Source: an uncultured Eubacteriales bacterium (lineage in GTDB: Bacteria > Bacillota > Clostridia > Oscillospirales > Acutalibacteraceae). Taken from it: DNA of 6,469 nt. Below the pieces are notes generated by a model. The model made no database searches. It saw nothing but the letters and a program-made list of their open reading frames with translations, and was not told the origin of the DNA. Both the position numbers and the translations under genes were made by a program. This document shows positions 1-5,245 of this stretch, in pieces (the stretch's first letter is position 1; each line of letters begins with the position of its first letter). The stretch spans positions 1 through 6,469 of the forward strand of contig ONNU01000055.1 of NCBI GenBank assembly GCA_900319255.1, written 5' to 3'.

Positions 1-64
1 GACCTGCCCCGCGATTTTGGGTGCAGCGTCGACGCTGCCGGTTGTTATTTTGAGGGTTTTCTGG
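1..64 (+). repeat. R-family hairpin repeat, copy R0 (possibly truncated at window edge)
   Basis: The first 18 bases match positions 5001-5018 (ACCTGCCCCGCGATTTTG), and a variant lies at 4861-4878. The conserved head is followed by a perfect 16-bp palindrome, GCAGCGTCGACGCTGC (23-38), and then a tail GTTGTTATTTT...TTTCTGG that resembles the tails of the copies at 4831-4853 and 4893-4914. The arrangement of conserved head, variable hairpin and conserved tail is shared by the copies near 4800-5245. The left boundary cannot be seen because the window starts here. The function is unknown. Confidence 0.7.
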
Positions 65-70
65 TATAAT
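42..70 (+). promoter_or_regulatory. Sigma-A promoter for the methyltransferase / two-component operon
   Basis: The -35 box is TTGTTA (42-47) and the -10 box is TATAAT (65-70), with a 17-bp spacer. TG at 62-63 makes an extended -10. Transcription would begin near 76-78, giving a leader of about 47 nt before the start at 124. The promoter lies in the tail of repeat R0, immediately after its palindrome. No other promoter is evident before the kinase gene. Confidence 0.8.
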
Positions 71-123
71 CTTTGTAGATGTATGGCTGGGGGATCGTTT
101 GCGGATAGATGGAGGATCATAAT

Positions 124-1095
124 ATGGAATTTCCGGCGGAACTGAAAAATCTGATATATAGTAAAGCAGAAAAATATAGCATTTCTGAATTGAAGGCTGT
201 TTCAAAGAGTATTACTGAAAAATATAAATCTGAAAGCGGAATGGGGAAAAGACTGGTCACTGAGGAGCTGCAGGCGCTGGTCTATGCCGTTGTGCGGATG
301 CCGTCTACCTTCGGCGCAGTTTACAGCGCTCTGGAGCATACACTTGAATGCGTTGATATAGCAAAGGATGACGGGCTGACCCTTCTTGATGCAGGCGCGG
401 GTACAGGCGGAGCCAGCTGGGCGGCGGCGCAGCTTCTGGAGCTTTCCTCAGTTACCTGCATCGAAAGAGAAAATGAAATGCGCAGGCTGGGTCAGGAGCT
501 GATGGATAATTCCTGTGACGCGCCGGGAAATGCTGTCTGGAAAGCGGGGGATATCGGGAGCACTGAGCTTCCTGAGAGGGATATCGTCATTTCGTCATAT
601 GTGCTTAATGAAATGTCCCCGAAGCAAAGAGCAGAGGCTGCTGTACGGCTTTGGGAAAAAACCGCTGAGCTGCTGCTGGTGATCGAGCCGGGTACCCCCG
701 CAGGCTTCTCCGGGCTGATGGAAATACGCAGCCTGCTTTTGTCAAAGGGCGCATTTGTCGCAGCTCCATGTGTCAGCTGCGGAGATTGCCCGCTTCCTGA
801 AAATGACTGGTGCCATTTCACAGTCAGGGTGCAGAGAAGCCGTCTGCATAAGCTCATCAAGGAAGCTGATGTTCCATATGAGGATGAAAAGTTTTCGTAT
901 ATGGCATTTGTCAGAAAAAAGCCTGTGACGCCGGAGGGGAGAGTTCTCAGACATCCTGCTATCGGAAAAGGAAGCATCGGTCTTGAGCTTTGCACAGGGG
1001 ACGGACTGCGCAGGCGTACTGTGACAAAGAAGGACAAGGAAAATTTCCGCATTGCAAGAAAGCTTTCAGCCGGCGACAGCGTGAAGTCGAGCTGA
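124..1095 (+). CDS. Rsm22-family SAM-dependent methyltransferase-like protein
   Basis: This is a 323-residue protein of the Rsm22/METTL17 type, a family linked to small ribosomal subunit assembly. Seen in the sequence: a SAM-binding motif I, LLDAGAGTGGASW (about residues 87-99); an acidic strand end, CIER (about 112-115); a conserved SSYVLNEM block (about 157-164); and a cysteine cluster with C216, C219, C222 and C230 ending in WCHF, which in the family binds an Fe-S cluster. FSYMAFVRK and the C-terminal RVLRHP...CTGDG...RRTVTKKD block also match the family. The ATG at 124 is chosen over the in-frame ATG at 109 because GGAGG (111-115) lies 8 nt before 124 and would be inside the longer reading frame. 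The kinase gene follows 35 nt later, probably in the same transcript. Catalytic activity in this family is uncertain; a structural or assembly role is possible. Confidence 0.85.
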   Translation: MEFPAELKNLIYSKAEKYSISELKAVSKSITEKYKSESGMGKRLVTEELQALVYAVVRMPSTFGAVYSALEHTLECVDIAKDDGLTLLDAGAGTGGASWAAAQLLELSSVTCIERENEMRRLGQELMDNSCDAPGNAVWKAGDIGSTELPERDIVISSYVLNEMSPKQRAEAAVRLWEKTAELLLVIEPGTPAGFSGLMEIRSLLLSKGAFVAAPCVSCGDCPLPENDWCHFTVRVQRSRLHKLIKEADVPYEDEKFSYMAFVRKKPVTPEGRVLRHPAIGKGSIGLELCTGDGLRRRTVTKKDKENFRIARKLSAGDSVKSS

Positions 1096-1130
1096 CGGAA
1101 TAGCACATAGTAAAAAATGGAGAGATAATT

Positions 1131-2417
1131 ATGTCAGAAAAAATAAAGTATTATCTGGATAAAGCAAAAAGTGTTATCTTCCCGAAAGCAACCGATGACC
1201 TCGTGGAAGAGATAGACAGGATCAATCTGAGATATGTAAGGATCGTTTCGTCCATCACCCTTGCATTTGAGATAGTTGGTCTTGTGCTTATCGGCTTGTC
1301 ATATATAAAGCTGCCGGACAGACGGTCATCGCTTTTGTCGGTGTTTTTCTGTATCTGCGTTTGCTTTGTTTCGCTGCTGATATCAGCCTTTTATTCCGAA
1401 AGAAAAAAGGTTAATCATGCGATGTTCTCGGCCTATATCGCAGCCTTGATGATATTGCTGGTTTTGTGGGGAATGGACGTTTCCATATCGCATTATGTAG
1501 AAAACGGACAGGTACTGACATTCTATACGGTCGTTTTTGTATTTGACGTGTTTTTGTGCCATAGACCGATGTACGGGATAATCTTTACGCTCTGGAGCTT
1601 TATGCTGATGTATTTCGTCATGCATTATGTCAACGGCGCAGAAGGTGTGCAGCCCTTTAATTATTTTACAATGATGATAATTTTCGCTGCAGGTTCGGTC
1701 ACGAGATATAATCTTGTGCTGAATGAGCTGAAAAATAAAAAGGTCATCAAGCGCCTTAATGAATCTCTTGAAGAGGATATAAAAACAGAAAAAAACCGTG
1801 TGCTTGAAAAAGAGCTTGAAAATTCAAAAATGAAGATAAATATCATGCAGAATCAGATCTCTCCCCATTTTGTTTTCAATGCCCTGAGCATAATCAAATC
1901 GCTTCTCTGGGAGGACAGGGATAAGGCGGAGCAGAGTATTACCGACTTTTCTGTGTATCTGCGCAGAAATATCGAATCCCTCAGATCAACGGAGCTTATA
2001 CCCTTTGAAAAGGAGCTTGAGCATATCGAAGCCTTTCTTGCAATTGAAAAAGCGGATGAAACGGTGGATCTGACCATAGAATATGATATAGAGGAAAAGG
2101 ACTTTCTGATACCGCCCCTTTCCATCGAGCCGGTGGTTGAAAATGCGGTTATTCACGGCATAAGTAAGCTTGAACACGGCGCTCTTATAAAAATAAGCTC
2201 AAGATGCGAGCAGGACAGATATATCGTTTCGGTTATAGATAACGGCAGAGGCTTCGATAATAAAACGGAGGCAAACGGAGTGGGGCTTGAAAATGTCCGC
2301 ACAAGACTGAAATATCAATGCGACGGTATACTCGAAATCGAAAATTCAAAGGCAGGCACAGTAGTCCGTGTGATAATTCCGATGGGGAGAAAAGAAAATG
2401 AAGGTATTGGTGGTTGA
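1131..2417 (+). CDS. LytS/YehU-type membrane sensor histidine kinase
   Basis: A 428-residue sensor kinase. About six hydrophobic segments (roughly 37-59, 67-88, 96-118, 128-143, 148-166, 176-192) place the N-terminal half in the membrane. A charged, probably coiled-coil linker (196-240) follows. The His_kinase block has the motif NQISPHFVFNAL with phospho-acceptor H246. The ATPase domain shows the N-box PPLSIEPVVENAVIHG (N338, H342), the G1 box DNGRGF (370-375) and the G2 box GVGLENVRTRL (383-393). It should autophosphorylate and pass phosphate to the regulator encoded next, whose start overlaps this gene by 20 nt. The start is set by GGAGAG (1119-1124), 6 nt before ATG. There is no recognisable extracellular sensor domain, so the stimulus is probably sensed in or at the membrane, and is unknown. 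Confidence 0.93.
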   Translation: MSEKIKYYLDKAKSVIFPKATDDLVEEIDRINLRYVRIVSSITLAFEIVGLVLIGLSYIKLPDRRSSLLSVFFCICVCFVSLLISAFYSERKKVNHAMFSAYIAALMILLVLWGMDVSISHYVENGQVLTFYTVVFVFDVFLCHRPMYGIIFTLWSFMLMYFVMHYVNGAEGVQPFNYFTMMIIFAAGSVTRYNLVLNELKNKKVIKRLNESLEEDIKTEKNRVLEKELENSKMKINIMQNQISPHFVFNALSIIKSLLWEDRDKAEQSITDFSVYLRRNIESLRSTELIPFEKELEHIEAFLAIEKADETVDLTIEYDIEEKDFLIPPLSIEPVVENAVIHGISKLEHGALIKISSRCEQDRYIVSVIDNGRGFDNKTEANGVGLENVRTRLKYQCDGILEIENSKAGTVVRVIIPMGRKENEGIGG

Positions 2418-2982
2418 TGATAAAGCTCTTCTTGTAAAGGATATAATAAGGGATATAAAAAAGATATGCAGCGACGCGGAATGTACAGGCTTTCATAAGG
2501 AAATGGAGGCGCTGGAGTTTGCAAAACATAATCGTATTGATATAGCTGTGCTTGATATTGATATGCCGAATATGAACGGTCTGACCCTTGCGAAAAAGCT
2601 GAGGGAGCTTAACAGCAGGATTAATATTATCTTTCTTACGGGCTTTGTGGAATATGCGCCGGATTCATATGATGTGCTTGCAAGCTATTTCCTGAAAAAA
2701 CCGCTGGATAAGGCAAAGCTGAAAACAGCCTTTGAAAATCTCAGATTTCCCGTTGAGGATAATGAAAACAGGCAGTACGATCTGAGCAATCTCGGAGCAA
2801 GGCTGAAATGCCGCAGAAATGAGCTGGGACTGACCGGCGAGGAAATAGCAGAGCTGCTTGATGTATCATTTCAGACGGTCTACCGCTGGGAGTCCGGGGA
2901 GAGAACACCCGATGCATCAAAGCTGGTAAAGCTTGCGAATGTGCTAAAGATCAGCCTGGATGATCTCATAGGCAAAGGATAG
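2398..2982 (+). CDS. Response regulator: REC receiver plus XRE/Cro-type HTH
   Basis: A 194-residue regulator. Residues 1 to about 116 are a receiver domain: acidic pair D7/D8, phospho-acceptor D53 (in LDIDMP, four residues before the proline), T81 and K101 (KKP). After a short linker, residues about 132-190 form a lambda-repressor/XRE-type helix-turn-helix (LGARLKCRRNELGLTGEEIA, then LLDVSFQTVYRWESGERTPD, then the L..LA..L.ISLDDL tail). The recognition helix is around SFQTVYRWESG. LytS-type kinases normally pair with LytTR-domain regulators, so this output domain is unusual. ATG 2398 has GGGGAG (2384-2389) 8 nt upstream and overlaps the kinase 3' end by 20 nt, which suggests translational coupling. 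Phosphorylation probably controls dimerisation or DNA binding. The target genes are unknown; self-regulation of the operon is possible. Confidence 0.92.
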   Translation: MKVLVVDDKALLVKDIIRDIKKICSDAECTGFHKEMEALEFAKHNRIDIAVLDIDMPNMNGLTLAKKLRELNSRINIIFLTGFVEYAPDSYDVLASYFLKKPLDKAKLKTAFENLRFPVEDNENRQYDLSNLGARLKCRRNELGLTGEEIAELLDVSFQTVYRWESGERTPDASKLVKLANVLKISLDDLIGKG

Positions 2983-2993
2983 GGAAGAGGCTA

Positions 2994-3092
2994 AGCAGAA
3001 AATACTGAAAAAGTATGACTTAGTGCATGAAAGTTGAACAACCGATTCCCTTTTCCAGCCAGCAACGAAAATGTCAGTTTTACGGATTCAGG
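2994..3092 (-). repeat. S-family dispersed repeat, copy S1
   Basis: Read on the minus strand from 3092 to 2994, this stretch aligns without gaps to 4487-4585 on the plus strand, about 71 of 99 positions identical by hand count. The best-conserved end has the core AGTTTTACGGATTCAGG on the plus strand (3076-3092), which recurs at 4778-4794. The element fills the gap between the response-regulator stop (2982) and the deaminase gene. No hairpin plus T-run terminator is obvious in the gap. The rest of the gap (3093-3195) shows no convincing promoter or other feature. Confidence 0.75.
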
Positions 3093-3209
3093 TTCCAATA
3101 AATACCCCCTCAGTCATTTTCAAAACGAAGCAAAAAAATTACGATACCAGCCGGGAAAGCCAGAATTATTATCATTTTCAACCCCGGCACAGTGATAAGG
3201 AGGCATACA

Positions 3210-3665
3210 ATGAATGAATTTATGATCCTCGCAGCCCAACAGGCAAGAGAGGGAATAACGAAGGGTCACGGAGGACCTTTCGGATGCGTTATCGTAAAGG
3301 AGGGGAGGGTCATAGGCTCGGGGCATAACGAGGTTATAAAGAACCATGACCCGACCTGCCACGGCGAGATCATGGCGATAAGAGATGCCTGCAGAAATAC
3401 CGGCAGCGAAGACCTCAGCGGCTGCGAGCTTTATACAACAGGCGAGCCCTGTCCCATGTGCAGAGGTGCAATACTCTGGGCAAATATCAGAAAGGTGTAT
3501 TTCGGATGTACTATCGCAGACGCTGAGGAAATAGGCTTCCGGGATAACAGATTCTATCAGGAATTTGACAGCTTCAGCAGCATTATGTGCGAAAGCCTTG
3601 ACCGCAGCGGCTGCCTTGAGGTGTTCAGAGAATACGCAGCTATCGAGGATAAGCAAAGCTATTGA
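3210..3665 (+). CDS. guaD: Guanine deaminase-like cytidine-deaminase-fold enzyme
   Basis: A 151-residue zinc deaminase, probably converting guanine to xanthine and ammonia in purine salvage; cytosolic. Zinc and catalytic residues are visible: H51 and E53 in the CHGE motif (proton shuttle E53), and C81 and C84 in EPCPMC. The GGPFGCVIVKEG block (21-32) and the DAEEIGF.DNRFY segment, with D112 at the place of the active-site Asp of Bacillus GuaD, favour guanine deaminase over the tRNA adenosine deaminase TadA. The length is close to the 156 residues of B. subtilis GuaD. The start at 3210 is supported by TAAGGAGG (3196-3203) 6 nt upstream. An in-frame GTG at 3192 would put this ribosome binding site inside the gene. 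Paralogues in this family act on other purines or nucleosides, so substrate specificity is inferred. No neighbouring purine genes are seen. Confidence 0.8.
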   Translation: MNEFMILAAQQAREGITKGHGGPFGCVIVKEGRVIGSGHNEVIKNHDPTCHGEIMAIRDACRNTGSEDLSGCELYTTGEPCPMCRGAILWANIRKVYFGCTIADAEEIGFRDNRFYQEFDSFSSIMCESLDRSGCLEVFREYAAIEDKQSY

Positions 3666-3672
3666 AAGCTGT

Positions 3673-3688
3673 ACAAAAATATTTTTGT
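3673..3688. terminator. AT-rich palindrome, possible weak terminator
   Basis: ACAAAAATATTTTTGT is a perfect 16-bp palindrome that starts 8 nt after the deaminase stop and runs into further T residues (3685-3691). A stem made only of A-T pairs, apart from its outer bases, would be weak, so termination is only suggested. It could equally be an upstream element of the next promoter. Confidence 0.3.
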
Positions 3689-3705
3689 TTTCGTCAAGTA
3701 GGTGA

Positions 3706-3734
3706 GTGACACCTGAAAAAACCGATGATATAAT
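3706..3734 (+). promoter_or_regulatory. Extended -10 promoter of the ECF sigma factor, with inverted repeat on the -35
   Basis: GTGACA (3706-3711, 5/6 match to TTGACA) and TATAAT (3729-3734) are separated by 17 bp, and TG at 3726-3727 extends the -10. This looks like a housekeeping sigma-A promoter rather than an ECF-type one. AGGTG (3700-3704) and CACCT (3710-3714) form an inverted repeat with a 5-nt spacer covering the -35 box, a plausible repressor site. The transcript would start near 3741, leaving a leader of about 120 nt. Confidence 0.7.
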
Positions 3735-3765
3735 ACTATCAGAATGAGAGATTATATTGAGAAAA

Positions 3766-3825
3766 GCATTATAATGCCTTTTTTGGAAAAAACCTGTTTC
3801 CGGAGGGCAGCGTAATCGTCCGGAA
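3766..3825 (+). promoter_or_regulatory. Structured 5' leader of the sigma-factor mRNA
   Basis: Two inverted repeats lie between the promoter and the start codon. GCATTATAATGC (3766-3777) is a perfect palindrome followed by C and six T residues, which resembles a weak terminator or attenuator. TTCCGGA (3798-3804) pairs with TCCGGAA (3819-3825) across a 14-nt loop. No known riboswitch is recognised. A regulatory role is inferred from position only. Confidence 0.35.
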
Positions 3826-3862
3826 CGGAGACGGATTTTCTATCATCGGGGAGGTGTCCGGG

Positions 3863-4339
3863 ATGTCAGATAATACAATTGATAAAGAAAAAATTTACGA
3901 AGCTTATAAAGACAGGGTAATGAAATATCTGTACGCAAGAGTTTATCCCCCTGAGGAGGCTGAGGATATATGCCACGATGTTTTTGTCAAGGTTTTCCGC
4001 TACTGGGATCATTTCGACAGCCGGAAAAGCTCGCTTTCCACATGGATACTCAATATCACCAAACGGACGCTGATAGATTATTACCGCACAAAGCATCTGC
4101 ACTCGGAGCTTGACGACAGACTGCTGTCCGATGATTTCACCGTAAGGCTTGACAGCGAAGCCGAGCTTGACAGAGCAGTTTCCGCCCTGTCAGACAAGCA
4201 GAGAAAAATAGTCAAGCTCAGATACCTTGACGGCTATAATCTTAAAAAAATATCAGAGCTTACCGGCATATCCTACGGTATGGTAAAGGTACATCACAGA
4301 GACGCAATGCAGAACCTGAGAAAATACCTGGAAGCATAA
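3863..4339 (+). CDS. ECF-family RNA polymerase sigma factor
   Basis: A 158-residue, two-domain sigma-70 family protein of typical ECF length. Region 2 spans about residues 12-75, from IYEAYKDRVMKYLYARVY through AEDICHDVFVKVFRYW to LSTWILNITKRTLIDYYR. A short acidic linker (81-103) leads to region 4 (about 103-156), with ALSDKQRKIVKLRYLDGYNL and the helix-turn-helix around KKISELTGISYGMVKVHHRDA. There is no extra C-terminal domain and no membrane segment. ATG 3863 is chosen because GGGGAGG (3848-3854) lies 8 nt upstream; an in-frame GTG at 3854 overlaps that site. An anti-sigma gene normally follows such genes, but here only a 13-codon open stretch and a terminator follow. The target promoters and signal are unknown. 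Confidence 0.92.
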   Translation: MSDNTIDKEKIYEAYKDRVMKYLYARVYPPEEAEDICHDVFVKVFRYWDHFDSRKSSLSTWILNITKRTLIDYYRTKHLHSELDDRLLSDDFTVRLDSEAELDRAVSALSDKQRKIVKLRYLDGYNLKKISELTGISYGMVKVHHRDAMQNLRKYLEA

Positions 4340-4365
4340 CCAAAGCTCCGATTCTGAAATAATAC

Positions 4366-4418
4366 AGGAGGGCAAAAAACTGAAGACTGAAAAAATAATA
4401 ATGGAATATTATTTCTGA
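4366..4418 (+). pseudogene. Possible 5' relic of a gene downstream of the sigma factor
   Basis: A perfect AGGAGG (4366-4371) sits 27 nt after the sigma-factor stop. Eight nt later comes CTG (4380-4382), beginning an open stretch that reads LKTEKIIMEYYF and ends at TGA (4416-4418), just before the terminator stem at 4423. The spacing is ideal for a start codon at the CTG. I infer either a gene that lost its ATG and its body, perhaps the cognate anti-sigma factor, or a very short peptide gene with a rare CTG start. The identity of the lost gene cannot be read from 12 residues. Confidence 0.4.
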
Positions 4419-4422
4419 TTTG

Positions 4423-4477
4423 ATCCGCTTTGGCAATGTTTTGCAACGCCGAAGCGGATAATTATTTTCATTTTTTT
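4423..4477 (+). terminator. Intrinsic terminator after the sigma-factor transcript
   Basis: ATCCGCTTTGGC (4423-4434) pairs with GCCGAAGCGGAT (4448-4459) over 12 bp with one G-U pair and a 13-nt loop. It is followed by a T-rich tract, TAATTATTTTCATTTTTTT (4459-4477). This is a strong, standard rho-independent terminator and marks the end of the transcript starting near 3741. Confidence 0.85.
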
Positions 4478-4486
4478 AAAATTCAT

Positions 4487-4585
4487 CCTGAGTCCGTGAA
4501 ATTGACATTTCTGCTTCGGGCGGAAAAAGAGAATCCGCTGTTGTGCTTTAATGCCCTGAGTCATGCTTCGTTAGTATTTCTGCTT
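4487..4585 (+). repeat. S-family dispersed repeat, copy S2
   Basis: This is the plus-orientation copy of the element at 2994-3092. Its head CCTGAGTCCGTGAAATTGA is the best-conserved part. Allowing a one-base gap near the end extends the match to TCTGCTT at about 4592. An open frame runs through it (about 4430-4690), and its translation resembles the translation of S1 (PESVKLTF..., ALSH). However, the base differences fall evenly on the three codon positions, so I treat the element as non-coding. It starts 10 nt after the terminator T-tract. Confidence 0.75.
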
Positions 4586-4592
4586 TTGTGGG

Positions 4593-4770
4593 TCAAAAGG
4601 TGGAAACCCCTTTCCTTATCCCCTGTGGATAGCTGGGCTTCAGTATCTAAGATTTGCTACTTTTCATTTGAAGGCTTAAAGCTCATATGAAAACGCACCT
4701 TTTCGGTGAACCTGATAATTCTGAATATTGTATAAAAATGCACATGAACACTGTAGTTATATTATTTTAC
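4593..4770. other. Intergenic stretch without recognised features
   Basis: No credible gene, consensus promoter or known RNA is visible here. The only local structure noted is a small hairpin, CACC-TTTTC-GGTG (about 4697-4709). An open frame continuing from S2 ends at 4690 and is judged spurious. Confidence 0.5.
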
Positions 4771-4772
4771 GC

Positions 4773-4794
4773 CATTGAGTTTCACGGATTCAGG
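4773..4794 (-). repeat. S-family repeat, partial copy S3
   Basis: AGTTTCACGGATTCAGG (4778-4794) matches the conserved end of S1 with one change (AGTTTTACGGATTCAGG) and S2 with one change in complement. The similarity stops within a few bases beyond this core, so only the terminal part of the element is present. It directly precedes the first R-family copy of the island. Confidence 0.6.
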
Positions 4795-4795
4795 T

Positions 4796-4859
4796 ATAAA
4801 CTTTGACTTGCCGCCGCGCTGACGCGGCACGCGTTGTTGTAAAAGATTTCTGGTTATCA
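4796..4859 (+). repeat. R-family hairpin repeat, copy R1
   Basis: TTTGACTTGCC is followed by the hairpin GCCGCG (4813-4818)/CGCGGC (4823-4828) with loop CTGA. The tail, TTGTTGTAAAAGATTTCTGG, resembles the tail of R2 (GTTGGTGTAAAATATTTCTGG) and of R0. It lacks the ACCTGCCCC head and directly abuts R2, so R1 and R2 form a tandem pair. Confidence 0.65.
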
Positions 4860-4914
4860 AACCTGCCCCCGCAATCTTGACACCGGCGGCACGGTTGGTG
4901 TAAAATATTTCTGG
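4860..4914 (+). repeat. R-family hairpin repeat, copy R2, with promoter-like boxes
   Basis: The head AACCTGCCCCCGC is followed by TTGACACCGGCGGCACGG and the tail GTTGGTGTAAAATATTTCTGG. ACACC (4880-4884) can pair with GGTGT (4897-4901). TTGACA (4877-4882) and TAAAAT (4901-4906), with an 18-bp spacer, look like promoter boxes on the plus strand. Whether they act as a promoter is not shown by the sequence alone. Confidence 0.7.
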
Positions 4915-5000
4915 GAGTTTTCGTAGGAGCCGGCTGAGGATTATTTCATTCCCCCTACAATCCAAGTATAACACGCGGGAACGAAAGTAAAGCATTGTCA

Positions 5001-5051
5001 GACCTGCCCCGCGATTTTGACACCGGCGGCACGCCGGCGGCGGCGGCAGGT
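5001..5051 (+). repeat. R-family hairpin repeat, copy R3
   Basis: The head GACCTGCCCCGCGATTTTG is identical to the window start, and the core TTGACACCGGCGGCACG (5017-5033) is identical to R2. An inner hairpin CCGGCG (5023-5028)/CGCCGG (5032-5037) has loop GCA. An outer pair, ACCTGCC (5002-5008) with GGCAGGT (5045-5051), encloses it. A (GGC)n-like stretch follows the inner hairpin. The promoter at 5051-5079 begins where this copy ends. Confidence 0.75.
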
Positions 5052-5079
5052 TGACTTTTAGAGAAAAATGGATTATTAT
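5051..5079 (+). promoter_or_regulatory. Probable promoter of the small alarmone synthetase
   Basis: TTGACT (5051-5056) and TATTAT (5074-5079) are separated by 17 bp; each box matches the consensus in five of six positions. Transcription would start near 5086, giving a leader of about 180 nt that contains two hairpins (5196-5216 and R4). The -35 box overlaps the closing arm of repeat R3. Confidence 0.6.
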
Positions 5080-5195
5080 AGTGTTATCGGAAGATGTCGA
5101 AACTGAGTGTAAAATTATAGTTGGCAATAGAAAAACTATCGCAGACCGACAAAAAATGCAGCCATAGAAAATCTTACAATCGCGAGGAAAAGAGC

Positions 5196-5216
5196 TTGTA
5201 TGGTCATAACATACAA
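5196..5216. promoter_or_regulatory. Inverted repeat in the alarmone-synthetase leader
   Basis: TTGTATG (5196-5202) and CATACAA (5210-5216) are perfect complements with a 7-nt spacer. The size and symmetry fit either an operator for a dimeric regulator or an RNA hairpin. It stands immediately before repeat R4. No regulator can be assigned. Confidence 0.35.
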
Positions 5217-5245
5217 CGCGATTATGACACCGGCGGCACGTCGGC
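5217..5245 (+). repeat. R-family hairpin repeat, partial copy R4
   Basis: CGCGATTATGACACC followed by GGCGGCACG matches R3 positions 5010-5033 at 23 of 24 bases. CCGGCG (5230-5235) can pair with CGTCGG (5239-5244) with one G-U pair. The copy lacks the ACCTGCCC head and ends just before the ribosome binding site of the next gene, so the hairpin lies in its 5' untranslated region. Confidence 0.65.

Noticed and set aside
109..123. Earlier ATG for the methyltransferase
   Set aside because: The ribosome binding site GGAGG at 111-115 overlaps this ATG and is correctly placed for the ATG at 124.
492..1106. Open frame of 204 codons on the minus strand
   Set aside because: It is antisense to the Rsm22-type gene. 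Its composition is rich in Ser, Phe and Leu without motifs, typical of a shadow.
3120..3656. Open frame of 178 codons on the minus strand
   Set aside because: It is the shadow of the deaminase gene, whose zinc motifs are clear on the plus strand.
3770..3775. Second TATAAT in the sigma-factor leader
   Set aside because: No -35-like hexamer lies 16-18 bp upstream. The bases are part of the GCATTATAATGC palindrome.
4430..4690. Open frame of 86 codons on the plus strand
   Set aside because: It starts with TTG inside the terminator stem, has no ribosome binding site and runs through repeat S2. Comparison with S1 shows no codon-position bias.
4965..4993. Minus-strand promoter-like sequence (TGTTATACT with GCTTTA)
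   Set aside because: The -35 is poor, and the first minus-strand ATG downstream with a ribosome-binding-like GGGGG is followed at once by a stop (ATG AAA TAA).
4762..5127. Open frame of 121 codons on the minus strand
   Set aside because: Its internal similarity (RRCQNRGAGL versus GVKIAGAGL) comes simply from R2 and R3 being read in the same frame. It contains no domain and lies wholly in repeat DNA.
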